NCBI RefSeq assembly: GCF_004342915.1
Contig: NZ_SLWL01000001.1
Location: 641,872-705,871 of the forward strand
Direction: 5' to 3'
Length of the DNA stretch: 64,000 nt
DNA from: Camelimonas lactis
GTDB lineage: Bacteria; Pseudomonadota; Alphaproteobacteria; Rhizobiales; Beijerinckiaceae
In this document: piece after piece, positions 20,677-30,422 of the stretch
Layout: every line of letters starts with the position of its first letter
Numbering within the stretch: position 1 is the stretch's first letter
The notes under the pieces: model-generated
What the model was told of the DNA's origin: nothing
Seen by the model: the letters and a program-made list of their open reading frames with translations, nothing else
The model's database searches: none
Made by a program: the position numbers and the translations under genes

Positions 20677-22922
20677 GCGGGACCGGAACAGCGGGGGATG
20701 GCGCTCCTGGCGGGCGTCGCGGCCGCAGGCTGCGGCGGCTGGGGCTTGTCGCGCTGCTGGTGACGGCGGCGGGCGCCGGCGGCGCCTATCTCGCGCTGCG
20801 GTCTTACGCGGCGGCGCTGGGGCCGATCGACCTCAGCGTGTTGCAGCGGACGTCGCCGCTGGCGCTGGACCGGGAAGGGCTGCTGCTGCGCGCCTTCGCC
20901 ACGCCGGAGGGGCGCTGGCGGCTGCCTGTGAAGCTGGCCGAGGTCGATCCGCATTTCATCAATCTGCTCAAGGTCTATGAGGACCGGCGCTTTGACGCCC
21001 ATGGCGGCGTGGATGTGATCGGCGTGGCGCGGGCCGCCTGGCAGCTGGCGCGCAACGGCCGCGTGGTGTCCGGCGCCTCGACGCTCAGCATGCAGGCGGC
21101 GCGGCTGCTGGAGCCGCGCGAGACGCGCAGTTTTTCCGCCAAGCTGCGGCAGATGGTGCGGGCGGTGCAGCTGGAGCGGCGCCTGGGCAAGGAGGGGGTG
21201 CTCGCCGCCTATCTGACCCTGGCGCCCTACGGCGGCAATATCGAAGGGGTGCGCGCCGCCTCGCTGATCTACTTCGGCAAGGAGCCGGCGCGGCTCTCCA
21301 CCGCTGAAGTGGCTTTGCTGGTGGCGCTGCCCCAGTCCCCCGAGGCGCGGCGGCCGGATCGCCATCCGGCGGCGGCCATGGCGGCGCGGGCCCGGGTGGC
21401 GCAGCGCGGCCTGGAAGCAGGCGCCCTGACCGCCGCCGAAGCCGAACGCGCCAACGCCGCCGCCATGCCGACGGCGCGACGGGCGTTGCCGATGCTGGCG
21501 CCGCACCTCGCCGAACAGGTTGTCGCCGAACAGGTTGTCGCCGCGCAGAATGGCGGTTCAGGCGCCGCCGCGCCCGTCGACATGGCGGCGCTGGAGCCAG
21601 AAGCGGCGGTAGCCCTGGTTCCGGGCGCTCCTGGCCAGGGCGCGGAGCCAGCGGCGAAGGCGGGAACCAATGTCACGCTCGCTATTGACGCGCGTTTGCA
21701 GGCCGCTCTCCAGGCCCTGGCGCAGGAGCGGGCGGCGGCGCTGGGGCGGCGCATTTCCGCCGCCATTGTCGTTGTCGACAACGCCACGGGCGAGGTGCGG
21801 GCGCATGTGGGATCGTCTGATTATTTCGACGCGGAGCGGGCCGGGGCGGTCGACGCCAGTCGCGCCATCCGCTCGCCGGGCTCGGCGCTGAAGCCGTTCA
21901 TCTATGGCCTCGCCTTCGAACAGGGGCTGGCCCACCCGGAAACCGTTCTGGACGACCGGCCCTCGCGTTACGGCGCCTGGGCGCCGGAGAACTTCGAGAT
22001 GGGATTTCTCGGCACGGTCAGCGCCCGCAAGGCGTTGCAGATGTCCCTGAACCTGCCGGCGGTGGAGTTGCTGGCCGAGCTTGGCGCGCCACAATTGCTG
22101 GCGCGGTTGCGCGGCGCCGGGGCGCGGCTGGTCATGCCGGACGACGCGTCGCCGGGGCTGGCTGTCGGGCTTGGCGGCCTTGGCGTGTCGCTGGTCGATC
22201 TCACCATGCTTTATACAGGGCTGGCGCGGGGCGGCGATGTGGTTCCGCTGCGCTGGCGGCTGAACGATCCGGTGGGGCAGAGCCGGCGGCTTACCGATCC
22301 GGTGGCGGCCTGGTATGTGGCCGACGCCCTGCGCGAGGCGCCGCCGCCGGCCAACGCCGTGACGGGTCGGATCGCTTTCAAGACCGGCACGTCCTGGGGA
22401 TACCGCGATGCCTGGGCGGTGGGCTACGACCGTCGTTACACGGTGGGCGTCTGGTTGGGGCGGGCCGACGGCGCGTCGGTTCCGGGGCTGGTGGGACGCG
22501 TGGCGGCGGCGCCGGTGCTGTTCGACGTCTTCGCCCGCATTGGCGGCGAGCCGCAGCCCTTGCCGCAGCCGCCAGGAGTATTGCGGGCGACAACGGCGAC
22601 GTTGCCGCCGCCGTTGCGGCATCTGCGCAAGGAGGCGCCGAAGACCGTCGCGGCGACGCTGGTTCCGCCCCTGCGCATCTCGTTTCCCCCGGATGGCTCC
22701 CGCGTCGATCTGGGAGCCGGGACAGGTGAGGCCATGCCTGATCTGGCCTTGCGCGCCAACGGCGGAGCGCCGCCGCTGCGCTGGTTCGTCAATGGCGCGC
22801 CGGTGGGCGAGGCGCAGATGCGACGCCAGAGCTTCTGGAAGCCAGACGGCGCGGGGTTTGCCCGGGTTTCGGTGATGGATTCACGCGGAAGCAGCGACAG
22901 CGTGCAGGTGCGCATCGAATAA
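20673..22922 (+). CDS. pbpC: penicillin-binding protein 1C (bifunctional transglycosylase/transpeptidase)
   Basis: The 749-residue protein has an N-terminal membrane anchor (LGLVALLVTAAGAGGAYLAL), a GT51 transglycosylase domain (catalytic Glu103 in YEDRRFDAHGG; SGASTLSMQ; APYGGNIEGVRAAS), a penicillin-binding transpeptidase domain (Ser404 and Lys407 in SPGSALKPF, the SLN triad at 458-460, KTGTS at 570-574) and the C-terminal BiPBP_C domain from about 665 characteristic of PBP1C. It polymerises and crosslinks peptidoglycan on the outer face of the inner membrane. It begins with GTG overlapping the A2M stop. The A2M-pbpC pair is a known bacterial arrangement, proposed to link protease trapping with wall repair after envelope breach. 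A 15-bp duplication lies in the interdomain linker. Confidence 0.95.
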   Translation: MSGTGTAGDGAPGGRRGRRLRRLGLVALLVTAAGAGGAYLALRSYAAALGPIDLSVLQRTSPLALDREGLLLRAFATPEGRWRLPVKLAEVDPHFINLLKVYEDRRFDAHGGVDVIGVARAAWQLARNGRVVSGASTLSMQAARLLEPRETRSFSAKLRQMVRAVQLERRLGKEGVLAAYLTLAPYGGNIEGVRAASLIYFGKEPARLSTAEVALLVALPQSPEARRPDRHPAAAMAARARVAQRGLEAGALTAAEAERANAAAMPTARRALPMLAPHLAEQVVAEQVVAAQNGGSGAAAPVDMAALEPEAAVALVPGAPGQGAEPAAKAGTNVTLAIDARLQAALQALAQERAAALGRRISAAIVVVDNATGEVRAHVGSSDYFDAERAGAVDASRAIRSPGSALKPFIYGLAFEQGLAHPETVLDDRPSRYGAWAPENFEMGFLGTVSARKALQMSLNLPAVELLAELGAPQLLARLRGAGARLVMPDDASPGLAVGLGGLGVSLVDLTMLYTGLARGGDVVPLRWRLNDPVGQSRRLTDPVAAWYVADALREAPPPANAVTGRIAFKTGTSWGYRDAWAVGYDRRYTVGVWLGRADGASVPGLVGRVAAAPVLFDVFARIGGEPQPLPQPPGVLRATTATLPPPLRHLRKEAPKTVAATLVPPLRISFPPDGSRVDLGAGTGEAMPDLALRANGGAPPLRWFVNGAPVGEAQMRRQSFWKPDGAGFARVSVMDSRGSSDSVQVRIE
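21511..21540. repeat. perfect 15-bp tandem duplication inside pbpC
   Basis: ccgaacaggttgtcg occurs twice in direct succession and encodes the duplicated pentapeptide EQVVA in the linker between the transglycosylase and transpeptidase domains, so the reading frame is kept. Confidence 0.9.
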
Positions 22923-23341
22923 GGATGGCCGCTGGAGGCGCTGCCCCTGGGTAGGGGCAGGCGTCATACGGAAAGCGCGGGGCAGTCCTTAAAAAGCTCC
23001 AATGTCGGCGTATCGCACGCAACAAAGGCGCGCACGGCGCCTGGCCGTCGCGGTGGGCGTGTGCTCATGAAGGCCATGAAGGGACCGTTCGCTGCGGGGA
23101 GCATCGGCCGGCGGCCGGTTGAGGCGTGTGGACGGAATTCCCATATGCCGCCATGACCTGGTCAGAACAGATCTGGCCAAAAGCTGGTGGCCAGACTGGT
23201 TCTGGCCAAACGGCTCCAGGTGAGGCCGCATGGGCGAAGCCGGGGCGCGCGGAGATTTTTTGGTTTGGCGCCGTTCGCGCTCCGGGCCGATGTGGCGCCG
23301 GATGGGCCGTCGCGGCGCGGTGTTTTTTTGAGAGGTGACTG
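22923..23341. other. spacer after pbpC, no gene seen
   Basis: It holds a possible terminator hairpin for pbpC at 22942-22961 (ctgcccct / aggggcag, loop gggt, no T-run) and, at 23172-23210, two copies of tctggccaaa 29 bases apart with further tggcca palindromes between them, which may be regulatory sites for the PRC-barrel gene. Confidence 0.45.
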
Positions 23342-23893
23342 ATGAAGATCAGGTTTGGGGCCATTTCCCGCACGGTTGCGCTGGCGGCGACGCTGGCTGC
23401 GGGAACGGCCGCCCCGGCGCTGGCGCAGGCCAATGGCGAGGCTCCGGCTGCTTCAGGCGCGGTGACGGCGACGGGCAAGGATGCGACCCGCGCTCCAACG
23501 GCGGTTGGCGCGGTGGCGGCGCCCGCCAGCGCCCCCGCGACGGCGTTCTTCAGCAGTCAGGATGGCTCCCAATGGATGGCCAGCAAGCTGATCGGCGCCA
23601 CCGTCGTCGGAGCCGATGACAAGGCGGTCGGCGCCATCACGGATCTGATGCTGGGGCAGAACGGGGCGACGGAAGGCGCCGTGATCGGCGTGGGCGGATT
23701 CCTGGGCGTCGGTGAGAAAAAGGTCGCGGTGCCGTTCGGCAAGCTTGAAGTCATGCGCGGCGATGACGGCAAGGTCGACAAGGTTCGCGTCGCCCTGTCC
23801 CGCGACGAACTGGAAAAGGCCCCGACCTTCGTCACCCTGGCCGAGCAGAAAGCCAGGGCGAAAGCCTCGGGGCCGGCCAGGCCGCCGAAATAA
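23342..23893 (+). CDS. secreted PRC-barrel domain protein
   Basis: The 183-residue protein has a signal peptide (cleavage likely after APALA, residue 28), an Ala/Thr-rich linker to about residue 72, and a PRC-barrel-like domain from about 73: ASKLIGATVVGADDKAVG, ITDLMLGQNG, EGAVIGVGGFLGVGEKKVAV and KLEVMRGDDGKVDKV. PRC-barrels are small beta-barrels that bind protein or RNA partners; exported versions are frequent and uncharacterised in Hyphomicrobiales. The start ATG is preceded by gagaggtga. It is transcribed alone. No enzymatic residues are apparent. Confidence 0.85.
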   Translation: MKIRFGAISRTVALAATLAAGTAAPALAQANGEAPAASGAVTATGKDATRAPTAVGAVAAPASAPATAFFSSQDGSQWMASKLIGATVVGADDKAVGAITDLMLGQNGATEGAVIGVGGFLGVGEKKVAVPFGKLEVMRGDDGKVDKVRVALSRDELEKAPTFVTLAEQKARAKASGPARPPK

Positions 23894-23935
23894 GGCTGTC
23901 CGGCGCGCCTGACATCCTCATTCGCAACGCACCGT

Positions 23936-23959
23936 GCCCGCGCCTGTCGCGGGCATTTT
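23936..23959 (+). terminator. likely terminator after the PRC-barrel gene
   Basis: gcccgcg / cgcgggc (23936-23942 and 23948-23954) with a 5-base loop is followed by attttc, a short T-run, about 45 bases after the stop codon. Confidence 0.6.
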
Positions 23960-24123
23960 CGCGTTTGCGCGCCGGCTGGGCGGCGACCTGTGCGGGAACC
24001 CGTCCGGGACCATGGGGGACAGCGCTGACGGGCCAGGGCCAGTGCGCGCACGAAAGCCTGCCTGCGCCGTGACGTCGGCCGGGCTCCACGGCGCAGGCCG
24101 TTCTCCAGCCCTGGCGGCGCCTG

Positions 24124-25320
24124 TCAGTGATAGGGGTCAGCGGCGTCGCGCAGGCCGTCGCCCATGAAGTTGAAGGCCAGCACCACGATCACCACCGGGA
24201 TGATGGGCGCCAGCAGCCAGGGGTAGAGGTTCACGGCCGCGAGGTTCTGCGCCTCGTTGAGCAGCACGCCCCAGCTGGTGATCGGCGGGCGCAGGCCAAG
24301 ACCGAGGAACGACAGGGCCGTTTCACCCAGGATCATCGACGGAATCGACAGGGTGGCCGAGGCGATGAGGTGGCTCATGAAATTGGGAATGAGGTGGCGC
24401 CCGATGATCCGCGAGCGCGAGGCGCCCATCAGTTCAGCCGCCTTGACGTAATCCTCCTCGCGTAGCGCCAGCAGTTTGGAGCGAACGGCGCGGGCAAGGC
24501 CCGGCCAGTCGAGCAGGCCCAGAATGATGGTGATGCCGAAGAACACCAGCAGCGGGCTCCAGTTCGCCGGCAGCGCCGCCGAAAGCGCCAGCCACAGCGG
24601 CAGCTCCGGCAGCGAGCGCAAAATCTCGATCAGTCGCTGGATGACATTGTCGACCCAGCCGCCGAGATAGCCGGCGAGACCGCCGAAGAACAGTCCAAGC
24701 GCGAACGACACGGCGATGCCCACCAGACCCACCGTCAGCGAGATGCGCGCGCCATAGATGATGCGCGAGAACATGTCGCGTCCCAGCCGGTCCGTGCCCA
24801 GCAGGAACATCTCGCCGTCCTTCGGCGGACAGACCAGATGGAAGCTGGCGTCGAACAGTCCCCAGAACCGGTAGGGTTCGCCCGAACAGAAGAACCGGAT
24901 CGGCTGCGGCCGGCTCATGTCCACCTTGTAATCGCGGGTGAACGTCTCTTCGTTGAAGGTGAAGCTGTAAGGGTAGACGAAGGGACGATGCAGACTTCCC
25001 TCGTGCAAAATGTGGATGGTTTGCGGCGGCGCGTAGAGAAAATCACCGTGCCGCTTGGTCAGGCCGTAAGGGGCGATCAGCTCCACGAACGGCAGGCTGG
25101 CGTAAAGCGCCACCAGCACCAGGGCCGAGATGACGGCCAGCCGGTGGCGGCGAAACTTCCACCAGATCAGCGTCAGGGCCGAGGCGCGCAGGTAGCGCTC
25201 GTCCTCATTGACGGTGGGCTCGCTGGCGCCTGGGTCGAACGGCGCGTCATCGACGAAGTGCGGGGTTTTGGGCGCGTCGCGTCCGGTGGGCGGAAAGGCC
25301 ATGGTCGGGGTCGTGCTCAT
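24124..25320 (-). CDS. peptide ABC transporter permease (OppC/DppC type)
   Basis: The 398-residue inner-membrane protein has a cytoplasmic N-terminus, a first TM near LAVISALVLVALYASLPFVEL, an unusually long periplasmic insertion of roughly 100 residues, then FLLGTDRLGRDMFSRIIYGARISL and five further TM segments. The EAA loop that contacts the ATPase is KAAELMGASRSRIIGRHLIPN. It forms the channel with the OppB-like partner. It is the last gene of the four-gene operon; the upstream gene ends five bases before its start. ATG 25320 is preceded by cgaggtga. The substrate is inferred to be an oligopeptide or similar compound from the family only. Confidence 0.9.
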   Translation of the reverse strand: MSTTPTMAFPPTGRDAPKTPHFVDDAPFDPGASEPTVNEDERYLRASALTLIWWKFRRHRLAVISALVLVALYASLPFVELIAPYGLTKRHGDFLYAPPQTIHILHEGSLHRPFVYPYSFTFNEETFTRDYKVDMSRPQPIRFFCSGEPYRFWGLFDASFHLVCPPKDGEMFLLGTDRLGRDMFSRIIYGARISLTVGLVGIAVSFALGLFFGGLAGYLGGWVDNVIQRLIEILRSLPELPLWLALSAALPANWSPLLVFFGITIILGLLDWPGLARAVRSKLLALREEDYVKAAELMGASRSRIIGRHLIPNFMSHLIASATLSIPSMILGETALSFLGLGLRPPITSWGVLLNEAQNLAAVNLYPWLLAPIIPVVIVVLAFNFMGDGLRDAADPYH

Positions 25321-25325
25321 GCGGC

Positions 25326-26342
25326 TCACCTCGCGCCCATGCGGATGCGCGGATCCAGCCACGCCAGCAGCAGATCGGAAACCAGCATGCCAACGACGGT
25401 CAGCACCGCCACGAACATCAGGATGAAGGCGGCCAGGAACTGGTCCTGGCTGCGCAACGCCGCCAGCAGGATGGGGCCAACCGTCGGCAGGCTCATCACC
25501 AGCGACACCAGGATGGAGCCGGAGACGAGGCCGGGCAGGATGTGGCCAATGTCGGCGACGAACGGGTTCAGCGCCATGCGGAACGGGTATTTCAGCAGGG
25601 CCCGGGTCGGCGGCAGGCCCTTGGCCTTGGCGGTGACGTAATACTGCTTGCCCAGTTCATCGAGCAAATTGGCCCGCATGCGCCGGATCATCGCCGCCGT
25701 GCCCGAGAGCCCGATGACCAGGGTCGGCACGATCATGTGTTGCAGCAGCGATTTGAACTTGTCCCAGTTCCACGGCGCGGTGGCGTATCTGGGGTCGTAC
25801 AGGCCGCCGATGGAAATGCCGAACCAGCGGTTCATGTAATACAGCAGCACCAGCGCCAGCAGGAAGTTGGGGATGGCGAGGCCGAGATAGCCGAGCAGCG
25901 TCGCCAGATAATCGCCCCACGAGTACTGCCGCGCCGCCGAATAGATGGCGATCGGGATCGAGACGATGTGGACGAAGATCACCACGGCGATATTGATCGC
26001 CAGGGTCAGCCACAGGGCGTCGCCCACCACCTCGTTCACCGGGCGGTCATACTCGAACGACCAGCCCCAGTTGCCCTGAAGCAGGCCCGAAAAACCGCTG
26101 GGACCAGGCCAGACGCCAAGCCAGGCGAGATACTGCTCCCACACCGGCCGGTCCAGACCATACTGTTTGATGAGGAACGCGGCCTTGGCGGCGGCGGCTT
26201 CGCCGCCCTGGGCGCGCAGTTCGGCGATCTGGTTGGTCAGGAAGTCGCCAGGCGGCAGCTTGATGATGAGGAACACCAGGGCGCTGATCAGCAGCAGGGT
26301 CACGGCCATGGTGACAAGGCGGCGCAGAACGAAACTGATCAT
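25326..26342 (-). CDS. peptide ABC transporter permease (OppB/DppB type)
   Basis: The 338-residue permease begins MISFVLRRLVTMAVTLLLISALVF, the canonical OppB start, and continues with about six TM segments. Its EAA loop reads YVTAKAKGLPPTRALLKYPFRMALNPFV, and the C-terminus LAWLDPRIRMG is typical. The loop between TM1 and TM2 (about residues 35-95) is the usual periplasmic domain. ATG 26342 overlaps the stop of the binding-protein gene by four bases, so translation is coupled. It pairs with the OppC-like permease downstream. Confidence 0.92.
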   Translation of the reverse strand: MISFVLRRLVTMAVTLLLISALVFLIIKLPPGDFLTNQIAELRAQGGEAAAAKAAFLIKQYGLDRPVWEQYLAWLGVWPGPSGFSGLLQGNWGWSFEYDRPVNEVVGDALWLTLAINIAVVIFVHIVSIPIAIYSAARQYSWGDYLATLLGYLGLAIPNFLLALVLLYYMNRWFGISIGGLYDPRYATAPWNWDKFKSLLQHMIVPTLVIGLSGTAAMIRRMRANLLDELGKQYYVTAKAKGLPPTRALLKYPFRMALNPFVADIGHILPGLVSGSILVSLVMSLPTVGPILLAALRSQDQFLAAFILMFVAVLTVVGMLVSDLLLAWLDPRIRMGAR

Positions 26343-28288
26343 GCCGGGTTGCTCCCGCGACGCTCCGGGCGGTCCCAGAACAGCTCGTCCATGCGGTAAA
26401 TGCCGAGCAGCGACGTGGGCGCCCAGCTGTAAAGCGCGGTTTTGGGGAAGTTGATCAATCCGTTGCGCAGGGCCACCGGTTGCAGGGCGCCGGCCACGGT
26501 GCCGATCGACCATACGTTGTCGGCGTGCAGGCCCAGCATCTCATGCCAGGCGCGCGCTTTCACCGCATCGTCGGTGGCGTTCAACCACGCGTCCATGGCG
26601 ACGAGCAGCCGTCTCGCCTGCGGCTCATCGCAGGCCTCGCCGCTCTTGCCCTTCGTCTCGACGTACTGGCCCCATTTCGGCCAGGACATGTTGTCCTGCT
26701 GCACCGGCGCCAGTTCTGTCGGCGCCATCTGGGCGGTGGGGATGGCGTTGTCGAGGCCGGCGGAGGCCACCATGACGGCGCGCCCCTCATAGGCGCGGTT
26801 GCGCAGGATGGTGCGGTCCTGCGGCTTGATGAACAGCTTGATCCCCACCTCGCGCCAGAACTCGGCGACCAGCTCCAGGGTGTCGACGGCGAGGCCGGTG
26901 TCGCTGTCCACCTCCACCACCACCTCCAGCGGTCGTCCGTCCGGCGCCGCGCGGATGCCGGACGACGTCAGCCTGAGGCCGATCCCGTCCAGCAGCCGCG
27001 CCGCCTCGTCCGGGTCGTGACCGGCCCAGCGGCTGCGATATTCCGGCCGGAACAGGGCCGAGCCCTCCATCACCGTGTTGTTGCCCTCCTTGCCGAGGCC
27101 AAACAGCAGGGCGTTGTTGATGGTGTGGCGATCAATGGCGAGGGACAGGGCCCGCCGCCAGCGCACGTCGCGGTTTAGCGCCCGCCACATGGGATCGGCC
27201 GCGGTAAGATTGGGATAGAGCGCCAGCTCCGAGCCGCGGGCCATGCGCCACAGCAGGGTGGCGTAATCATGGACCTTTTCGCCCTGCTTCAGCACCGGGA
27301 TATCGCTCATGATGAGGCCGCGCGCCAGCAGATCGACCTCGCCGGCGTTGGTCTTGGCGGCGAACAGGCTGGCGGAGGCGATGTTGGCGATCACCCGGTC
27401 CACGTAGGGCAGCTGGATCCCGGCGCTGTCGACGCGGTGAAAATAAGGATTGCGTTCAAAGATGATCTGCGTCGCGCCGGCTTCCACCGGCCGCCAGGGA
27501 AACAGGGTCGGCAGGGTGGGGCTGGAATTCTCCAGCATGGCGTCCATGCGATTGTGCAACGGCGCCCAGGATTTCACCCGAGCCTTTTTCACCAGTTCCG
27601 CCAGTTGTTCGGCCGGGGCGTATTTGATGTGATATTGCCGAAGCACATGGGCGGGGCGGTAAATATACGGGTCTTGCGGGCCGGCGAGCGTGGGCAGGAA
27701 CAGCGGGTTGGGGCGCGGCCAGGAATAACGGACGGTGACCTCGTCCAGCACTTCGAATGCCGGCTCCTGGCCATCGGCCAGCAGAAACAGCGGCGGGCCG
27801 GACGGGGTGAGCGCCTGGTTCTTGATGATGTCCTGCCAGTAGTAGCGGAAATCCTCGCTGGTGAAGGGATGGCCGTCGGACCAGCGATGGCCGCGGCGCA
27901 GCCGCAGGGTGAAAATCCGGCCATCAACCACATCAACGCCGGCCAGTATGTCTGGCTGTAACTGCAACTGTTCCGTATAGCCGACAAGCCGGGTGTAGGC
28001 GTTGGCCGACAGATAGCGGATGTCGCGGGCGCGGGCGATCAGGGTCGTCATTTCGCCGCCCTGGGTTCCGGCGCGACGCCCCTGGGCCGGCAGGTCCACC
28101 ACCAGCGGGTCCTGGGGCAGGCGCTCTTTCAGCGGCGGCATGACTCCCGCCGCCACCTGCGCCCGCAGCAACGGACTCTCGCCGGCGTCATGGCCGAACA
28201 CAGGGTGACCGAGCAGCGGCGATGCGCCTAGGGCGGCGCCGGCGGAGAGCAGGGCGCGGCGGGTTATGGTGGGGCGATGGCCGGTCAT
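26339..28288 (-). CDS. ABC transporter substrate-binding protein, family 5, Tat-exported
   Basis: The 649-residue protein begins with a twin-arginine signal (TITRRALLSAGAALGAS), which suggests export in folded form. The mature part has the SBP_bac_5 pattern: DILAGVDVVDGRIFTLRLRRG, HRWSDGHPFTSEDFRYYWQDI and later RALSLAIDRHTINNALLFG. Family members bind peptides, opines, glycosides or antibiotics in the periplasm and deliver them to the permeases; the ligand here cannot be read from sequence. It overlaps the ATPase gene upstream and the OppB-like gene downstream by four bases each. At about 620 mature residues it is slightly longer than the usual 500-600. Confidence 0.9.
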   Translation of the reverse strand: MTGHRPTITRRALLSAGAALGASPLLGHPVFGHDAGESPLLRAQVAAGVMPPLKERLPQDPLVVDLPAQGRRAGTQGGEMTTLIARARDIRYLSANAYTRLVGYTEQLQLQPDILAGVDVVDGRIFTLRLRRGHRWSDGHPFTSEDFRYYWQDIIKNQALTPSGPPLFLLADGQEPAFEVLDEVTVRYSWPRPNPLFLPTLAGPQDPYIYRPAHVLRQYHIKYAPAEQLAELVKKARVKSWAPLHNRMDAMLENSSPTLPTLFPWRPVEAGATQIIFERNPYFHRVDSAGIQLPYVDRVIANIASASLFAAKTNAGEVDLLARGLIMSDIPVLKQGEKVHDYATLLWRMARGSELALYPNLTAADPMWRALNRDVRWRRALSLAIDRHTINNALLFGLGKEGNNTVMEGSALFRPEYRSRWAGHDPDEAARLLDGIGLRLTSSGIRAAPDGRPLEVVVEVDSDTGLAVDTLELVAEFWREVGIKLFIKPQDRTILRNRAYEGRAVMVASAGLDNAIPTAQMAPTELAPVQQDNMSWPKWGQYVETKGKSGEACDEPQARRLLVAMDAWLNATDDAVKARAWHEMLGLHADNVWSIGTVAGALQPVALRNGLINFPKTALYSWAPTSLLGIYRMDELFWDRPERRGSNPA

Positions 28289-30156
28289 GCCGCCGCCCTC
28301 CCGGCTTCGCCCAGGCGCACGTAATGCTGCGGCGCGACCTCGCGCATGGCGCCAGCCTCGCCGCACGCCAGCCGGTAAGGCTCCGGCCATTGCGTGGGCT
28401 CGGAAAAGCGGCCGGAGCGCAGTTTTGCGAAGTCGAGCGGATGATCGAGATCGGGCGCCGGCACCGCCGCCAGCAGCGCCTGGGTGTAGGGGTGCAGCGG
28501 CGCGTTGAAGAGCACTTCCCTGGGGGCCTGCTCGACAATGTGGCCCCGGCACATCACGGCGATGTCGTCGGCCATGTAGTCCACCACCGCCAGATTGTGG
28601 GAGACGAAGATGTAGGAGAGATCGAGCGCCTGTTGCAGATCCTTCAGCAGGTTCAGCACCTGCGCCTGCACCGAGACGTCGAGCGCCGACACCGGCTCGT
28701 CGCACAACAGCACCTGGGGCGACAGGGCAAGGGCCCGGGCGATGCCGAGGCGCTGGCGCTGGCCGCCGGAGAACGAATGCGGATAGCGGCGCAGGGCGTG
28801 ACGGTCGAGGCCGACCATGGCCAGCAGCATGCTGGCGCGCTCGAACTGCTCCTGCTCCGTTCCGACGTTGTGGATGCGCATGGGCTCGGTCAGCAGCTGG
28901 TAGACCGTCATGCGCGGATTGAGCGAGCCGTAGGGGTCCTGGAAAATGAATTGCACGGCGCGGCGATAGCGCATCAGGTCCTTGCCCTTCAGCGTGCTGA
29001 TGTCACGCAGGCCGTCGCCATCGTCGTAGCGAATGGCTCCCGAATCCGGCGTGATGGCGCGCATGATCATCCGCGACACCGTGGTCTTGCCGCAGCCGGA
29101 CTCGCCAACGAGGCCGAGCGTCTTGCCCGGCATCAGCGTCAGGCTCACGTTGGACACGGCGCGCACCTGGCGGGTCTGGCCGGAGAACCAGCCGGAGCGC
29201 AGGGTGAAGGTTTTCGAGATGTCGCGCGCCTCCAGCACCGGGCCGGCGGGGCGCTTCGTCGCCGGGCGCGCCTGGGCGGCGAGCAGGCGCGCGTCGGCGA
29301 CCTCGCGCAGGGGCGTCAGGCGCTCGCCCGGCTTCATGTCGAAGTGGGGCGCGGCGTTCATCAGCGCGCGCAGATAGGGATGTTGCGGATTGCGGAAGAT
29401 GGTTTCGCGATCCCCCGATTCGACGATGCGGCCGCGATACATCACCACCACGTCGTCGGCCACATTGGCGACCACGCCCAGATCATGGGTGATCAGCAGC
29501 ACGGACATGCCGGTTTCCGCCTGAAGGTCGGAAATGAGCTCGAGAATCTGCGCCTGGGTGGTGACGTCGAGGGCGGTGGTGGGCTCGTCGGCGATCAGCA
29601 GGGCGGGGCGGCAGATCAGCGCCATGGCGATCATGGCGCGCTGGCGCATGCCGCCGGACAGCTCGAACGGATAGGTGTTGAAGATGCGGGCCGGATCGGG
29701 CAGCCCGACCCGCTCAAACACCGCTTCAGCCACGTCGCGCGCCACATGCGGCGGCACGCGGTTGTGCAGCATGTAGGCTTCCGTCACCTGGTCGCCCACG
29801 GTGTGCAGGGGCGAGAGCGAGCTCATCGGCTCCTGGAAGATCATGGTCATGCGGTCGCCGCGCAGGGCGCGCATCTGCTTGCCTGAAGGGTCCAGCCGCG
29901 CCAGATCAAGGGGCGCGTCCGGGCGTCCTGGATCGTTGAACAGAATGGAGCCGGCGGTGACGGTCGCGGCCTTGGGCAGGATGCCCATCATCGCCTGGGC
30001 GGTGACGGACTTTCCAGAGCCGGATTCGCCCACCAGCGCCACGGTGCGGCCGCGTGGAATATCGAAGGAAACGCCCCGCAGCGCCTGCGTGACGACGCCG
30101 GCGCCCGTGAAGTTCACGGCCAGGTCCCTGATGCTGAACAGCGGCGTTTCACTCAA
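28285..30156 (-). CDS. dual-domain ABC ATPase (fused OppD-OppF / YejF type)
   Basis: The 623-residue cytoplasmic ATPase contains two complete nucleotide-binding domains. Domain 1: Walker A GESGSGKS, signature [15 protein letters not shown], Walker [14 protein letters not shown]. Domain 2, from about residue 315: Walker [10 protein letters not shown], signature [15 protein letters not shown], Walker [13 protein letters not shown]. Each is followed by an oligopeptide-transporter extension ([12 protein letters not shown] and [12 protein letters not shown]). It powers the permeases encoded downstream. The start appears to be TTG at 30156; no better in-frame ATG exists before the conserved [10 protein letters not shown], and the ribosome-binding site (gggggc) is weak, so the exact start is less certain. 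Confidence 0.93.
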   Translation of the reverse strand: MSETPLFSIRDLAVNFTGAGVVTQALRGVSFDIPRGRTVALVGESGSGKSVTAQAMMGILPKAATVTAGSILFNDPGRPDAPLDLARLDPSGKQMRALRGDRMTMIFQEPMSSLSPLHTVGDQVTEAYMLHNRVPPHVARDVAEAVFERVGLPDPARIFNTYPFELSGGMRQRAMIAMALICRPALLIADEPTTALDVTTQAQILELISDLQAETGMSVLLITHDLGVVANVADDVVVMYRGRIVESGDRETIFRNPQHPYLRALMNAAPHFDMKPGERLTPLREVADARLLAAQARPATKRPAGPVLEARDISKTFTLRSGWFSGQTRQVRAVSNVSLTLMPGKTLGLVGESGCGKTTVSRMIMRAITPDSGAIRYDDGDGLRDISTLKGKDLMRYRRAVQFIFQDPYGSLNPRMTVYQLLTEPMRIHNVGTEQEQFERASMLLAMVGLDRHALRRYPHSFSGGQRQRLGIARALALSPQVLLCDEPVSALDVSVQAQVLNLLKDLQQALDLSYIFVSHNLAVVDYMADDIAVMCRGHIVEQAPREVLFNAPLHPYTQALLAAVPAPDLDHPLDFAKLRSGRFSEPTQWPEPYRLACGEAGAMREVAPQHYVRLGEAGRAAA

Positions 30157-30422
30157 CTCGTGCCCCCGGACTTTGGCGTCTCAAGATCGCGGCGGATATT
30201 CCACATTCGTGCGTGTGGATCTGTCTTCCCCAAGCATTAAACAGGTTGGCCCCGCAAGGCTATAGAGCGCCGCCGCGAAAACCGGAGGCCTGGGGAATGG
30301 ATCGGCCGGCGGCGGGCTGGCGGCGGCGCGGCGTGAAGCCGCATGCGCACGCCGACGCGTTCTCCAGGCTATTTCTGCTCCCAACCAGCCGGGCTCTTCC
30401 GCTCTGGCGCTACCGCGCTCCT

